The position numbers and the translations under genes were made by a program. Shown piece after piece: positions 1 through 12,644 of a DNA stretch of 64,000 nt. Numbering within the stretch: the first letter of the stretch is position 1; every line of letters begins with the position of its first letter. This stretch comes from Rhodamnia argentea (Eukaryota > Streptophyta > Magnoliopsida > Myrtales > Myrtaceae): contig NC_063152.1 in NCBI RefSeq assembly GCF_020921035.1, positions 4,135,001 through 4,199,000 of the forward strand, read 5' to 3'. The notes under the pieces are model-generated. The model searched no databases and was not told where the DNA came from. It saw only the letters and a program-made list of their open reading frames with translations.

Positions 1-461
1 ATTCATGCATACCCCTCCTAACCTCATCAACCGGGTAAGGGGTCGGCCAAAGTTTCAATCGGTTATGTGTGATAAAAGTACGGAGTTATTTGCATTTATT
101 GATATGGAGAATCGAAACTATATCGGATGCTTAATCAAGACATACAAGTCTATTCCTTAATCACTAAGGAGAGACTCTCCAGAAATTCTATTTGACCGGC
201 AAACAAGGCCTACTAGAAAAGCTCGGTCGGAGCCTACCTCTTCTCTAGCCACCGATCGGTGAAGCCATCAATGGTGACTCGGCTTGGATTATGTAAATAG
301 CGAACATGTTCGTTCGGACTTAGATCATGCGACGGACGACGCAAACACCCCGCCAAAAACAGTAGGAGAAATTTGCATGGATTTACAACGAAATGAACAC
401 GTTTACGAGGATGTCGGAGGTACGAGCCCAGGCTGTTTAAATGGGGCACCGAAGACGAAAG
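1..461. other. intergenic, no gene seen
   Basis: Short overlapping frames occur on both strands, but none has domain character, plausible splice signals or codon structure. I see nothing I can name before the duplicated leader at 462. Confidence 0.4.
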
Positions 462-633
462 CCCATCAATGGATATTGGGCTACTGGGCAACATTCCACG
501 CGAAATCCGATTGGTGAAGCGAAGGAAAGCAGAAGAAAGAGAAGAAGACGAAGACGAAGACGCCCATCAATGGGTATTGGGCTGTTGAGCAACATTCACT
601 GCGAAATCAGATTGGTGAATTGAAGGAAAGCAG
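462..633 (+). repeat. 71-bp leader segment present twice
   Basis: Positions 462-532 and 563-633 are two similar 71-nt copies, each starting CCCATCAATGG and ending GAAGGAAAGCAG. A GA-rich spacer of about 30 nt lies between them, so the period is 101 nt. The second copy runs into a (CAG)n and (GGA)n stretch just before the start codon at 704. The duplication therefore lies in the promoter or 5' leader of the next gene. Confidence 0.8.
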
Positions 634-703
634 CAGCAGCAGCAGAAGCAGCAGCAGAGGAGGAGGAGGAGGAGAGGAGGAGGCGCAGGAAGACCAAGAC
701 CCA

Positions 704-3207
704 ATGGCGCAGGTTCTCAACTTAGCCCTACTCCAGCCTAACGCGGCCTCGACTCGCCCCGACTCGGCGCCTTCCACATCGTCCTCTCCCCCGAGGACAC
801 GGCCGCGCGACCTCCGTCACTGGACTTCGCTTCAACAGAGCCTCAAGTGCAACGGCAGGTTCTCCTGCCTTTTCTCCGACAATCGCAGAGAGGTAAAAGA
901 AGCTCCTTTGGTCACTCCTCTTACTGCGCACGGTGAACTTGTTGCTTCGTGAGCAAAGCAGACATGCGCTGGAGACATTTAGGAGCTTGAGTTATTTGTC
1001 GGCCCGAATTGTTTCTTACTTCATCACCGTGTTTTGGAGTACTGTGAAATTAATGTAGTTTTATGTGCACGAAGTGTTTGCTGTTTTGCTTGAGTGAGCT
1101 TCATGGAGATAGGTTGTGCTTAGTGGTCAATTTGCTTCACCAGAGCCTTTGCTGGGTTGGCTACTTTCTCCCTGTCAATTTGATCAAGCAAAGTGTTTTT
1201 CGATTCCAAAACTGATAAGGAGCAATGAACAAGCAATTTCTTTCATTCAATCGGGTTCAATTGGTGTGGGAAATTCTTCTGTGGCATTTCTGTGTTGAAT
1301 TCTTCAAGATACATTATCCAAATGAACCCATGTAGTAGATGATGTTAATCCAATGTGCATAGTTCTATGTACATATATTGGTTGTGGGACTTCACCAGCT
1401 AATTTTTCAGATTCGGTACCCGGGATCTGTTAGGTACAAGTAAAAAAGCATCTTATGTGAATTCTGCCTCTGCACATTTGGGTTCATCCAATTACCTAAT
1501 TCCCCTAGTTGAAACCTGTCAGCATCGTCTCATGCAGACTCAAGTTGAAGCACTTGACTTGGGAATGCTTTGATGAATTCACTCCATTTACCAGATAGGG
1601 GCCAGAATGATCATGTTCTTCCACATTATCTAGTATGAATTTCACTTTTCATTGCATTGGTCATGGGTTAAAGCCAGTCATCATGGCTACAGAAGATAGT
1701 GAAGGAGCAATTTCTGGTGGCCAAATGGCAATCTTTTGTTAAAAGAGGATGACGATAGATGAGGAACTCCACATTGCTATTGGTCTTTCTAGGGTGCTTT
1801 TATTGTTCGAAAAAGAAAAAGAGAGGGGAGGGGGGGGGGTGTGGGTTCGGGGTGTTCAGGGGCAGCCTGACTCATGTCTGATATCTCACTAAGAACTTTG
1901 GTCCTGATAAATGGTGCTAATGCTCCCTAGGCAGGTTAGAATGATCTTGCCATCTCCCTGGTGTCTGCAATAGCTCCAATCTTAGAGAGTGCAAAATTTC
2001 GTGACATTAAAGGCATAATCAAATCTAGATGACAAGTGTAAAAACCTCTCACGCATGAGGGGAGCCTGTCTCTAGTCTTATTAGTATTGCTCCTGTATAC
2101 GTATACACATATTTAAATGCCTGGATCAGAGAAGAAATCGCTAGATATCCCATAATTAGGCTATTTTTTGGCCTGAACTAGTAGAGAATGAGCATGTAAG
2201 GACTTGCTGATCAAAGATTGTTGCATATTGTAAATATGTCTGGATTTCCTATCTTGAATTATTACCTGCAGAGTGCATATAAGCAGATAAAACTGTTATC
2301 ATATAGATTTGCTTAATATTGAATAAGTAGCCAAAATGAACTATCTCCAAGTTTTCCAAATGCAATAGAACATTACTGAAAACAGATGGTAACCTGTTTC
2401 TTGAGATGTAATAAGTTGAATTTGGCTTCATATTAAGCGTTGACACAAGCATGGATGTGAGAATTTTGATTTCAATTTTCTCTGCCTTGTATTCTGCTGT
2501 CATCTTCTTTGTAAATCTCTTCATGACTATCTCCTGTGTCCGGCTCTCCCCAATGATTCGACATCCTCCTTTGGGTAGTTTACATCCACGCAATGATTTA
2601 CTTTGGTTTATTCCAGCTTATTTTATGCCATATTTGACAAAATGGCACTTTACCATATTGCTGGTTGCAGGAACAAGCTAGAAAAGCTTTAGAAAGCGCA
2701 CTCGGAGGAAAGAAGATTGAGTTTGAGAAATGGAATAAAGAGATCAAGAGGAGAGAAGAGGTGGGAGGAGGTGGTGATGCTGGTGGAGGTGGTTGGTTTG
2801 GATGGGGCAGAAGATTTGGTTGGTCCAATGGCGATAATTTCTGGCAAGAAGCAAAGCAGACTAGTTTGGCTGTTTTAGGTATTATTCTCATGGTAAGCAG
2901 CTTTTTGTGCAAGCTCTCAGCATTAGTGTTCATATTGCAATAATTTTTACTCTCTCTCTCTCTGAGACATTATTGTTTATATTCGCAGTTTCTATTAATT
3001 GCAAAAGGAGAAATCATCCTTGCTATGGTCTTGAATCCGCTGCTGTTCGCATTGCGAGGAGCAAGAAATGCATTAACCTTTGTTACCACAAAGATATCAA
3101 GACTATCCCCAAGTAGTCCTGCTGATTTTGATGCTTTACCAAAGAAGGAAAATCATAGACGCGTCTCTGCTAAAGAAGAAGTACTGAGAAAATGGGGAAG
3201 CGCTTGA
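704..3207 (+). CDS. glycine-rich, probably plastid-targeted membrane protein of unknown function
   Basis: I predict three exons: 704-892, 2671-2892 and 2989-3207, all in phase 0 with GT-AG introns, giving 209 residues. The start ATG at 704 opens a basic, Ser/Pro/Arg-rich leader of about 50 residues with almost no acidic residues, typical of an organelle transit peptide. Exon 2 encodes a charged helix (ALESALGGKKIEFEKWNKEI), then a Gly/Trp-rich stretch (GGGGWFGWG). Two hydrophobic segments follow at about residues 126-137 and 138-161, split between exons 2 and 3. The tail is basic and ends KWGSA. The pattern suggests a small plastid membrane protein conserved in plants, but I cannot name the family. 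The first intron is long (1.78 kb), so a further small exon inside it cannot be excluded. The function is unknown. Confidence 0.7.
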
Positions 3208-6200
3208 TTAGCTTATCATCTTGTATGAAGAATGATCTTGTGATTCTTTTCTACTGTGCTCACCCTGCCATAGTTCTCTCATTGTTTGACTTTTCCAAAG
3301 GCCAAATTGTGGAAAAGGCTGCTGTGTGGGTAAAGTCAATGAGCTGCTAAAGGCTGCTGTTTAGCTTTTTCTCGAGTCAGTGTTGGATTTCAAATTTGGT
3401 GGAAGGAAACCAAAGGGGGTTTGGCATGTTCCTTGAGAGGCTTCTTCTATGAAGACCTGTTATTTTTCCTTCTCCCCATGAAATCACTGGATGCCTGTGC
3501 ATTGGACATGGTAGTGCAACTACTTTCTCGAATAATAGTGGTCGGGGACAAGCTCAAATTGTTAATTGAATTGTCTGATTTTATTTTTTTGGCAAGTCTT
3601 TATATTTTTAAGAGTCTCCTATGCTTGATTTTTCTCATTTCAGCAAACACAAATTGTTTGAGCTTCATATTAAGGACAGAGAATTCAAATCTTTTCAATG
3701 TACTCGATTTCTTATGAACTGTGTTCAATTGCTTTTCTTACTTCATATTCTTGGCCAGTTCATACTAAATTTAGTTTCTGCTGAGACATAGTATTGATCT
3801 TTTCTGTGAATTCTCCTTCTAATCATGTTCTCCTATCATTCTGTTGTAGTTAAACTTGTGTACTATACTAATGGAGATTTTATCTAGTCACAAACTAATT
3901 GCTTTTTCTATTGGTAACCGGTATGATTATTGAATACTCGCCTGATTTTGCGAGGAGTATTGCGCGAGACAAGCGCATGAAATATGCATCACAACCGTTC
4001 ATTTTGCAGGCTCATACCTGATAGGTGAATAACCTGTACTGTTCATTGTATCTCAGCAATCCCCTAGGAAACTACAAAGTTTTTGTTGCAAGCAGAAAAA
4101 CAGAAACTCGAGATAGCTAATGGATAGAACAAGTTATGCATGTTTGGCTGAGAGACTCTGAGACTAGATTCCAAGGTCACGGAAGATTCGCTCACATTGT
4201 GGCCTGATGAGTCGCGGTTTGCATCACGTGTTGGATGCAGATTCGCCGACTGACTTCTCCAGTCCTGATGTTCAATCTGATGAACATCATTCACCAGGAG
4301 TATGTGGATGGTCATCCAATCTTGAAAATGCATATGGCCTTTTCTGGTCCTGTGTTCAATCTAGTGAACCTCGTTCACACCTGTGAATATGGCCGTGTCT
4401 ATTTACTGCGGGAAGTGTTCGGTCACACACTTTCGGCCCAGACCCCGTGACCTGAACTAGGAGCTTGGAACTGCGGTCGCCATCACGAGTCAATTTGCTG
4501 TTCGTGGACCTTAGTGGGGTCGTTGAGCCATGTCCGTTTGTTCGGACACGTCGTGTTCATCGAGCTGTTGTGTCTGTGATGAGTTGTTCAATTTAAGGTA
4601 ACGCTGTCTCCTCCCTTCTGTTTTGACATAAGTGGCAACTAGGCCGATTCGTGGTGGGCAGTGCAAGAGCAGCTGGTAATCAACATTGCCTGATGAATCC
4701 ATACTAGGAACCCATGAGAGCTGGCTCAAAGTTAAAGAATGTAGGTCATTGACAGTCGGTCCGCTCAAAGGGAGAAAGTACAGGAGCTTAGGGGCATTTC
4801 TCGGCATGACAAATAAAATTACTAATGTAAAAAGATGGAAATAGAAAGTTTCCACATAGTAGCCAATACTTTTGTAGAATGCAGTTAATAATACTTGTAG
4901 CCAAAATAATATAGATATCATTTGCCTTGTTTTAGAAAACATATGTGGTTGCGCTCCATCTCAATGCGATATATTGTTGCAAAGAATGATACCTTAGAGG
5001 AGCCTTGTCACCAAGACTTTGCCCCTAGTAACACTCATCATCCATTGAAGTTCATCATTCCATCCTCCTATAAAGCGTCGAATCCCATGTTCTGCCAAGA
5101 TACTACACCATATACTTTCAGTCCAGTTGCACTGGAAAAATGAATGTGTTTAATTTTCTAAATGAGGCATACAGAAATTGCATTGGATATCGACTGAAGG
5201 CATCCGTCGTCGTACGATCTTAAATGTGGGAAGCATGTCCGTATAAAGAACCCGCAGATAAAATAAAATTATGTTTGCCGATACCGCCAATCTAAATCAG
5301 GTTGTGCCACTCCACAATCAGTGCCACTAGTTTGAGTTCATCATAAAAACTTTTTACAACAATTCCTAGGGCTAGATACCGAAGTTAGAGCAGATCTCAA
5401 CTTAAGAAGAACTCGCCAATTCCTGGTCATACTGCCCTTGAGTTGAGTTGCATAATTGGAGTACCTTTGCAATTAGTACTATGAACCCTATTACTCCACA
5501 TAGGGAAGAGGACGGATAATTAATGAGGTTCCAAAGCATGCGGCCCAGAAATAATTTGTTTCGCAATTTCAGGTCGAGCGAACCCTAGTCTTCCCTCCCT
5601 TTTAGGTAAGCAACCTACTTGCATTAGTAAACACATTTTAATGATAGTGATGTTATGTGTTGCTACTTGCTAGTAGATAGGACAAATTGTTGTTGAATTT
5701 AACATTTTTTTTAGAAATATCCGATGAGCATTAAGTTTCGTCTCAATAATTGATGAGAATATGACAAGACCGCGTTATTAGGGCAACCGATAAGTGATTA
5801 CTGTAGATGGCACATTATTATTTGGATATCTTGTTCCTTGTGGAAATATATTCTACTTACGAAATTTCTTATTCGGTGTTTATACGCTAATTTCAATTAC
5901 TTCATTTTGGAAAAATCTTTGTTAATACTTCACCTTGACATTTTTTATCGTTTATTCATATTTGCCAGGATTGGTCGATGAATTTTTTTAACAATAACAA
6001 TTTGCAAAATGATATGACAAACTACGAGTAGGCGGTTAAACAAGTGAGTCGCCTTCATCAATCGATAACAATCTACTACACCCTTCAATATGCTAATGTT
6101 CATCATCCAGACTAAATAAACAAAGGATTGCCCCAACAGTTTCATCTTCGACTTTGGATGATTAAGAATGATGTGATCAAAGTTCTTAAAAAGTTATTGA

Positions 6201-7500
6201 CCAGATGTCTTGTACACGTATCACCCAATGATCAATTCATGAAGTACGCAGCCAATTCACTTAAGATATGTCCTTTTATTTATTTATTTATTTATTTTTA
6301 CTATTTTTCTATACTCACATCATCCATCTCAATCCGAATTCAAGTGAGACATATATGCACACACGGTCGATGGCCCGCCACGCTTAGTAATTTCAATCCA
6401 TTATTGACTCAACCCCCGTGCAAGACTTGAATTTAATGAATTATTGAATTTACATCAATTACAATTAGAATTTAATTGGCAGTGTCAGGATCCGTTTGTT
6501 TTGCGAAAAACCCGCATTTTATATATCATTTTCTAAAAATAATCGTTTGCATCTATTAAGAAATATAGGAACGAAAAATATTCCCATCGTCCATAAAAAA
6601 AAGTAATTATCGGTGATGAAAGTATTTTTTGTTGACTAATTATTTTAAGGAATATAACTAGTCATTTTTTAGGAAAATATTTTCTAAAAATTATTTCATT
6701 TTGGATAGGTATTCAAATTGTTCAACCAAAGATGTAAATGGCGCTCGATTCAAATGGCCCCCCACACCTTCAGGACCATCTGAATGTACACCACTATTGT
6801 GGTCCCCCCATTCAATTCTAATCACAGCTGCATTAAATCATGCTATTTATTGTGAATTAAATTGATGTACTGAACCCAATAAATAGCAATTATAGTACTG
6901 TTTTTTTTATGGGCTAAGAGTGTTAGTTCTTTTTTTTTTTTTTATTTCCCCTCCTTATACATATTTCCGATAAAAATTGACGACAGATTATAACTTATTG
7001 GACCTACGTATTTGACTAAAAGTTTACGGCTGCGATCGATCATTTACATTTTCAGATAAGCTTTGGTCAATCCACTTGAATTTATTTTTTATTTTCTTCC
7101 TTACACATTTCAACAAGTATCATAGAATCTAACCCGGTAGCCTATGATTTCATTACTTTATCTATTTTGATTGCGGAATTGATTTTTTTTTTCTTACTTT
7201 ACAACTTGATCTTGATTGGGATAATTAAATATTAAATCACGGCTCCATCCAGAACAGTTGGCGGTGGTGGTCCCCACAATATCTCAAATTTCCCTCCCTG
7301 CCTATCAAAAACAGAAAAACATTTATGGAAGAAACAATTGTCCAAAAAAAATAAAGACTTTCTGTCTACAATTTTGTATCCAATTTCATATCAAGAGGGA
7401 AGAGGTCAAACGTCAAAGGGTGTATCCTTTTTTTGTCCACCTTTTGGGTGGGATATTGAACTGTGGAAAAAATCAAACAAAGAAAGGAAAAAAAAACCGA
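3208..7500. other. intergenic, AT-rich, no supported gene
   Basis: The region holds the 3' flank of the first gene and then AT-rich DNA. Frames such as 4511-4942 on the minus strand have no recognisable domain and no convincing splice context. Small visible structures are a (TTTA)n run near 6277-6297 and a perfect 12-bp inverted repeat, TGCTATTTATTG at 6841-6852 and its complement at 6877-6888. A region near 6490-6725 resembles degenerate MITE sequence. Confidence 0.4.
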
Positions 7501-7547
7501 ACTTTCCCCTCCAATTTTGGCCTTCGTGCCCAAGTGACCTTCACGAT

Positions 7548-7634
7548 CTCTCTCTCTCTCTCTCTGTTTTCTTCTCCTTGATTCACCTTTTCGGATCACC
7601 ACATGACCAATTCCTGAACTTCCCTCAACAACCC

Positions 7635-7681
<47 letters not shown>
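7548..7681 (+). repeat. (TC)n microsatellites upstream of RhoGDI
   Basis: Two CT-dinucleotide runs occur, at about 7548-7566 and 7638-7681; the second is more than 40 nt long. They end about 375 nt before the RhoGDI start codon and probably lie in its core promoter or 5' leader, where plant genes often carry CT-rich tracts. Whether they are transcribed cannot be read from the sequence. Confidence 0.8.
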
Positions 7682-7682
<1 letters not shown>

Positions 7683-8056
7683 CACGTATCGTTTCTGGTG
7701 TGCTCTTTTCTTGTTTGCAAGGTTATGCCTTGTGGGTGTTTCTTGATTGTTGGTATTCGCCTTTTCTGGGATTCTTTCTTGGTCCTCTGGTCCATCTGCG
7801 AAGCCCCTTTTCATTCTTATCCCATCTTGATCTTTATCGGGCTTCTCTCCTTTCTTGTCTCTCGTCACGCAGATTCTTCCCCTAGTGGCATTAACTTTGG
7901 CCGCTCTGGGTGGTTTTATTGATCTCGAGAATCTTGTTTCATCTCCCGGTTCGAATACATCAGGTGTGTGTGTGTGACCCAGAGAGATAGAGAGAGAGAG
8001 TCGAATTGTACCCATCAAAGATTGGCCTTTCTTGCTGCTGTTGATGAGCTGAATTG

Positions 8057-9836
8057 ATGTCCTTGGCCGTCGGAGCGACTTCGAGTTCCAAGACCATGGG
8101 ACACGAGCGTGACGAGAAGGACAATGAGAGCGGAGAGAAGGCTGGCGGTGGTGCGGACGACAGAGCAAAGACGCCCAAGGTTGAGGAGAATGCTGATGGT
8201 GAACCCGAGGGAAGGATTCACAGATCGGCAAGCGAGAGCTCCATTTGTGCCACTGAGGATGAGGAAGATGATGAAGGAAGGAAGATTGACGTGGGTCCTC
8301 AGTACACTCTCAAAGAACAGTTCGAGAAGGATAAGGTTTGTTTTGTTTTTTTCCCTTAAATGTTTCATTTGACAATCTGCATTCTCCATTTGTATATTGC
8401 TCGTTTTATAGGAATTTGAGATGGCTTTGTTGTTCTTTATTGGCATTGTCTTTTGATCTTTTGATTTTCCTTTAGTTTGTAAAATTTTCTTGCATGTAGG
8501 ATGACGAGAGCTTGAGGAAATGGAAGGAACAGCTGCTGGGAAGTGTGGATTTGAATTCTATTGGAGGTGATTGCTGAAGCAGCTTTCTTTGTCTAACATG
8601 CAAATTCTCATTTATGCCACATAATTAGCCCAATTTCCATTAGTTTTTTCGTTCTCTTCTTGAATGTTTTCCACAGTGCAAGTAATCTGCCCATGTTTTA
8701 TTTGCAGTTGAGCTTAAAAGTTGAATCTTGAGATTCAAGTTTCTGCAATTTGTTCTTAAGTTTCCCCCTTCATGTGCCATTGCTTCATGTACATTTTGTG
8801 TTTGCGATGCCCTAAAAATAGAGCTACTTTTTCTCTCTCGTATGCAATGTAGAAACTCTGGAACCTGATGTCAAGATCCTGAACCTTGCAATTGTATCTC
8901 CTGGGAGATCTGACATAGTTCTTTCGGTTCCCGAGAATGGAAAGCCGAAGGGCTTATGGTTTACGTTGAAGGAAGGTAGTCGGTATAGCCTCAAATTCAC
9001 ATTTCAGGTCAGCAACAACATTGTCTCTGGTCTCAAGTACACTAATACTGTATGGAAAACCGGCGTCAAAGGTAATTACACCTTTCCATTTTTCCATAGC
9101 CCTCTTTTCTCTTTGACCCTCCAAACCGTTTTCTTTAAATAGAATCCGTTCTTTTTGTCTTGTTTTTGCAGTGGACAGCACAAAGGAGATGCTTGGAACA
9201 TTTAGTCCACAATCAGAGCCTTACATGCATGAGATGCCCGAAGAGACAACACCATCTGGAATTTTTGCTAGAGGATCATACTCAGCTCGGAGCAAGGTTA
9301 GTTAGGCCTGATAATTGTGCTTTGGCCTTTGATGCTTCACTACTAAAGGAATAATCAACCATCATGTAGACAAATAATTTGTCACTTGATCCTCATTTTC
9401 TAAGCATGTGAATGCATTTGGTTGTTGCTTCTGAAATGTGGGGACCCCTAGCGAATCTTTCATGGTAGAGTCTTCAAGAAAAACTTGCATTAATTCACAT
9501 TGTATAAGAACTGAACTTTGCTTCAGCAGATAAGAGAATTTGAAAACTTCCCTACATTTACGTCGCTCTCCTTCGGGATTTGGATGGATTGTGTCGAGTC
9601 AAGTTAGTTTAAATAAATACAAGCAGATGATGGTGTCGCGCCATCTGCTTTTGTATTATAAGCAGTGTCTAATTTCAAACGTGTGGGCCTCCTTGTCTTT
9701 TTCAACTAATCTGGTATAGTTTTCTCTTTGTTTCCCTTGTTAACTTACCTCTTTCTTTCCTCTACAGTTTGTCGACGATGACAACAAGTGCTACTTGGAG
9801 ATCAACTACACCTTCGATATCCGGAAAGATTGGTAG
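8057..9836 (+). CDS. Rho GDP-dissociation inhibitor (RhoGDI)
   Basis: Five exons: 8057-8335, 8500-8566, 8853-9071, 9172-9296 and 9768-9836. Joined, they encode 252 residues ending IRKDW. RhoGDI binds prenylated, GDP-bound ROP/Rho GTPases, extracts them from membranes and keeps them soluble in the cytosol; in plants this focuses polar growth (Arabidopsis SCN1). Residues 1-80 are acidic and disordered, as in plant members, with the conserved start of the regulatory arm at GPQYTLKEQFEKDKDDESLRKWK. The immunoglobulin-like lipid-binding fold follows, with recognisable blocks VKILNLAIVSPGR, FTLKEGSRYSLKFTFQV, NTVWKTGVKVDSTKEMLGTF and YEI-type strand CYLEINYTFDI. All junctions keep the reading frame and the length fits the family (about 240 residues). 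The ATG at 8057 gives MSLAVG; a second ATG 14 codons on (MGHERD) could also be used. Confidence 0.93.
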
Positions 9837-9962
9837 TTAGAAGGAAGAGTTTCTGTTCTCTCCAGCTTTATTCGCACCGATGTCGCTTGTCTTTCTAGTC
9901 TGAGACTGGTAAAATTCAGTTTGTGTAATCTATTTCTGGTTGTAGGATGTGTCACTTTAAGC

Positions 9963-9968
9963 AATAAA
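9963..9968 (+). terminator. putative poly(A) signal of RhoGDI
   Basis: A canonical AATAAA lies 127 nt after the RhoGDI stop codon, a normal distance for a plant 3' UTR. Plant poly(A) signals are loose, so this is only a candidate. Confidence 0.4.
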
Positions 9969-9996
9969 GGGGAGGATTTACATCAGAAAGGCGGTT

Positions 9997-10670
9997 CAAG
10001 CAAATTGAATTTAGAACCTGAACATCATTTTGTAGTACTTCTCTCGTTAGAGAATCAAGTTGGTTCATCTGAATATTCTTCTATCTCTGCTCTGTTCTCC
10101 TAATCGCATTACGTGTCGGAGTATAGTTTTCTCCATTCGAAAACTTGAGCCGAACAGTCCGAATCTTTGTGCGTGTGAAGGAAGAAGCAGTGCAGAAGTT
10201 AGACATCTCCCATCTTGTTTTCTTTAGCTTTGAAGCTGCAGATTTCTGGGTTTGTCTCTTAATTCACTTGGTGTGAGACCCCTCTGGTGTTTGGATGTCA
10301 TAATCATTCAGGTGGTCCTCTTCCACTGCTACTCTTTTTCTTTTCCTAATGATGACTCAGCAAGCATTACCATGTCCATTATGAACAGTTGATAATGAGT
10401 TAATGTTGATAGGAATGATAATTACTTTTGCCAAAGAACAGTTTTGTCGAAGCAATTGAGCTTAATGAGAACTTTAGAGAGCCGTTTTGGCACAAGCTTT
10501 TGGACTCTGCAACTCTTGGATGCTTCTCAAGTCTCAACATGGATGGATCCTAATTGTTGGATTAAAATGCAACAGATCTCAGCCGTTTAACAAACTTCGG
10601 TCCGGACGGTTGTGATTTTTTCTTGCTTTTGGATCTAATGGTAAAAGTTTATGGCGGGGCGGTTCTCGGG
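9997..10670. other. intergenic, nothing recognised
   Basis: This is the RhoGDI 3' flank without a supported ORF or clear repeat boundary. Confidence 0.35.
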
Positions 10671-10674
10671 AAGG

Positions 10675-11736
10675 GAATTACATTTTGCCTCCTGAGTTTT
10701 AGGAATTTTGGCAAGTTACCCCTTGAGCCATTTCAATTTTGCAATTTGCCCTTGACTTTTTGAAATTGGCGTTGACTCTAGCCAAATTTTTTCTCACATA
10801 TCCAATCATGTTATTGCATGTGACTAGTTATGGAAGACAGATTGGTTATACATTATAATCTGTATATGAAAAGAAATATAAGGACTACTCAGCAATATAT
10901 TTTAAAACTATCTATCCATGTATATTTGGCATTGACTTCAATCTAATTTTTAGGGACGATCGGTTCCAAGGTGGGTAGGTTTTAGATTTAAAACCTAGGA
11001 CCTGTTTTGAAACCCACCTTGATTTTCCGGCTTGGCTCCAAGGTCTACTTGAGAATCTATTTTTCTTTTGTTTCTTTTTCCGATTTCATTTTTTCAGCAA
11101 AAAATAATGTGAGTAGCAATGAAACAATTCAAAGTAAAAGATGAATAATAAAAATAGCTATCCATCAAAATCAACAATTCCTAAAAAGAAAGTCGAAGGA
11201 GTGCTACTCTCTTGCTGAGTTGCGAGCGTTTAGGTTATATTTTAAGAGGAAAACACATTAAGGTTTGGCTTTTTCAGTCGTAAAATCAATTTTGAAACCG
11301 GTTCCATAACCGGTCCGGTCTGATTCTCGGGTGGGTATTCACTCGGAACCGAGAATTGGACTAGTTTCGACCTGTTTCGAAAATCTGGAATCGGTTCCAT
11401 CCCGCACTGCTTTTTTGAGCAATCCGGTCCTATTTTCGAGTAGAACCGGTCTAATTGCACACCCCTAAAATTTTCGTCGGAACTACAGTCGCATGATCTC
11501 ACACACAATATATCTATAAATTATTCTTTCGTTACTTTTATGACGAATTTACCTTCCGTAATTAGTCACGTGCTGTCACGTGATCGAAGCTCCAGGGAAA
11601 AATCTCAGCCGAAGTCAATGCCACGGGACGCATTTTGCAAATGAATCGTAATCCAGGGGGGCAAAACTGCAAAACACCGGGGGGTGCAATTTGCAACAGC
11701 GCGGAAAACTTGGGGTTGCAAATTGTGATTTGCGTG
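10675..11736. mobile_element. non-autonomous DNA element (family with C-rich ends), interrupted by a hAT-like MITE
   Basis: The left end reads AATTACATTTTGCCTCC and the right end, on the complementary strand, has a similar G/C-run followed by AAGTTTT. The same arrangement with the same internal words (for example TTTGGCATTGACTTCAATC) occurs uninterrupted at 53436-53940, so the two are copies of one family. The copy here is longer because 10951-11467 is another element. No transposase is encoded. Confidence 0.6.
10951..11467. mobile_element. hAT-like MITE nested in the previous element
   Basis: It starts TAGGGACGATCGGTTCC and ends with GCACACCCCTA, a short terminal inverted repeat of the TAGGG type used by plant hAT MITEs. 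The flanks TAATTTT and AAATTTT look like a slightly diverged target-site duplication. The interior is rich in CCGGTT/AACCGG words. Comparison with the uninterrupted relative at 53436-53940 places the insertion point in the middle of the host element. Confidence 0.6.
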
Positions 11737-11739
11737 TGG

Positions 11740-12580
11740 CGGGACAGGAGGGACTAATATGAACTCACCCGAAGCAATCACGCGCAAAAGCAATATGCTT
11801 TTCATGAGTGTGCCCCCGCCAAATAAAGCAAAAAAGAGGAGTCGCCTGTTGCTTGCTTCTTGATCCGCTTTCCCAAACTAAAATCCCCCGTTTGACAAGG
11901 AAAGAAAGGCAGATTCCAAGCCATAAAAGTCAAACATTTTTGGACCCATGGGTTGGTGCATCGTCGAAGTGCTTGTCTGAGGAGCGGGCTTTCGAATGAT
12001 GATCCTGCCGTTGCGGCGCGGTCTCGGCTTCGCGCTTCGAGGAAGTGTCGGGTTTTGGAGCCGACGAAGCCAGAGCTCCTTTCGCAGCCTCGAGTCTGGA
12101 TGTGGCTGGTGCGATGTGTTCCGGAACTGGAGATCACAGATGAAGTTAATCTGGTTAGATAAAAACTGGTTCAGATGTGCTTTCCCTATCTCTCATTTTG
12201 CTCTCCAAAGCCCAGCCTAACTGCTTTTTCCAAGGAGCTTGAGCAACTTTAACCTTGTAACTGGTCAGAGAAGCCATATGGGCTTTGCTAAAGAAGAATG
12301 ACAAATTGAGCAGGACCGTCTGTTAATGAATTAGAAGTCGTCACGCGGCGCGATCGACACAAAGTTGCGATCGAGTATGATTGGTATCCTCAAGAGACTG
12401 TACCTAGCTATATTGAATGCATGAACAAGGACCAGTTTGATCGACAGGGATTAAGAAAACAGAGTTTTCCGGCCAACCCGACTTCTCGTGGCGCCGGCGG
12501 GGAATATGTGTTTTAAATGGAACAAGTTTGTCTTCATTTTCCCCTGGTTGGATAGGTAAAGATTTTCCTCTGTCTTTAAA
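11740..12580. other. intergenic with short GC-rich frames, unresolved
   Basis: Positions about 11950-12165 contain overlapping GC-richer frames on both strands, but no domain, start context or splice structure could be established. It may be a relic exon; I do not assign it. Confidence 0.3.
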
Positions 12581-12644
12581 GTTTTTACAAACTCATCCTG
12601 CCCATAACCACCAAAAGAATCACAAACAGCGGACATATACTGCA

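Noticed and set aside
4511-4942. 143-codon minus-strand frame
   Set aside because: It starts with a normal codon pattern but has no recognisable domain, and no exon partners were found. Too weak to call.
7366-8231. Long open frames on the minus strand across the RhoGDI leader
   Set aside because: They consist of Arg-Glu repeats from the CT microsatellite and overlap the real RhoGDI exon 1 on the other strand.
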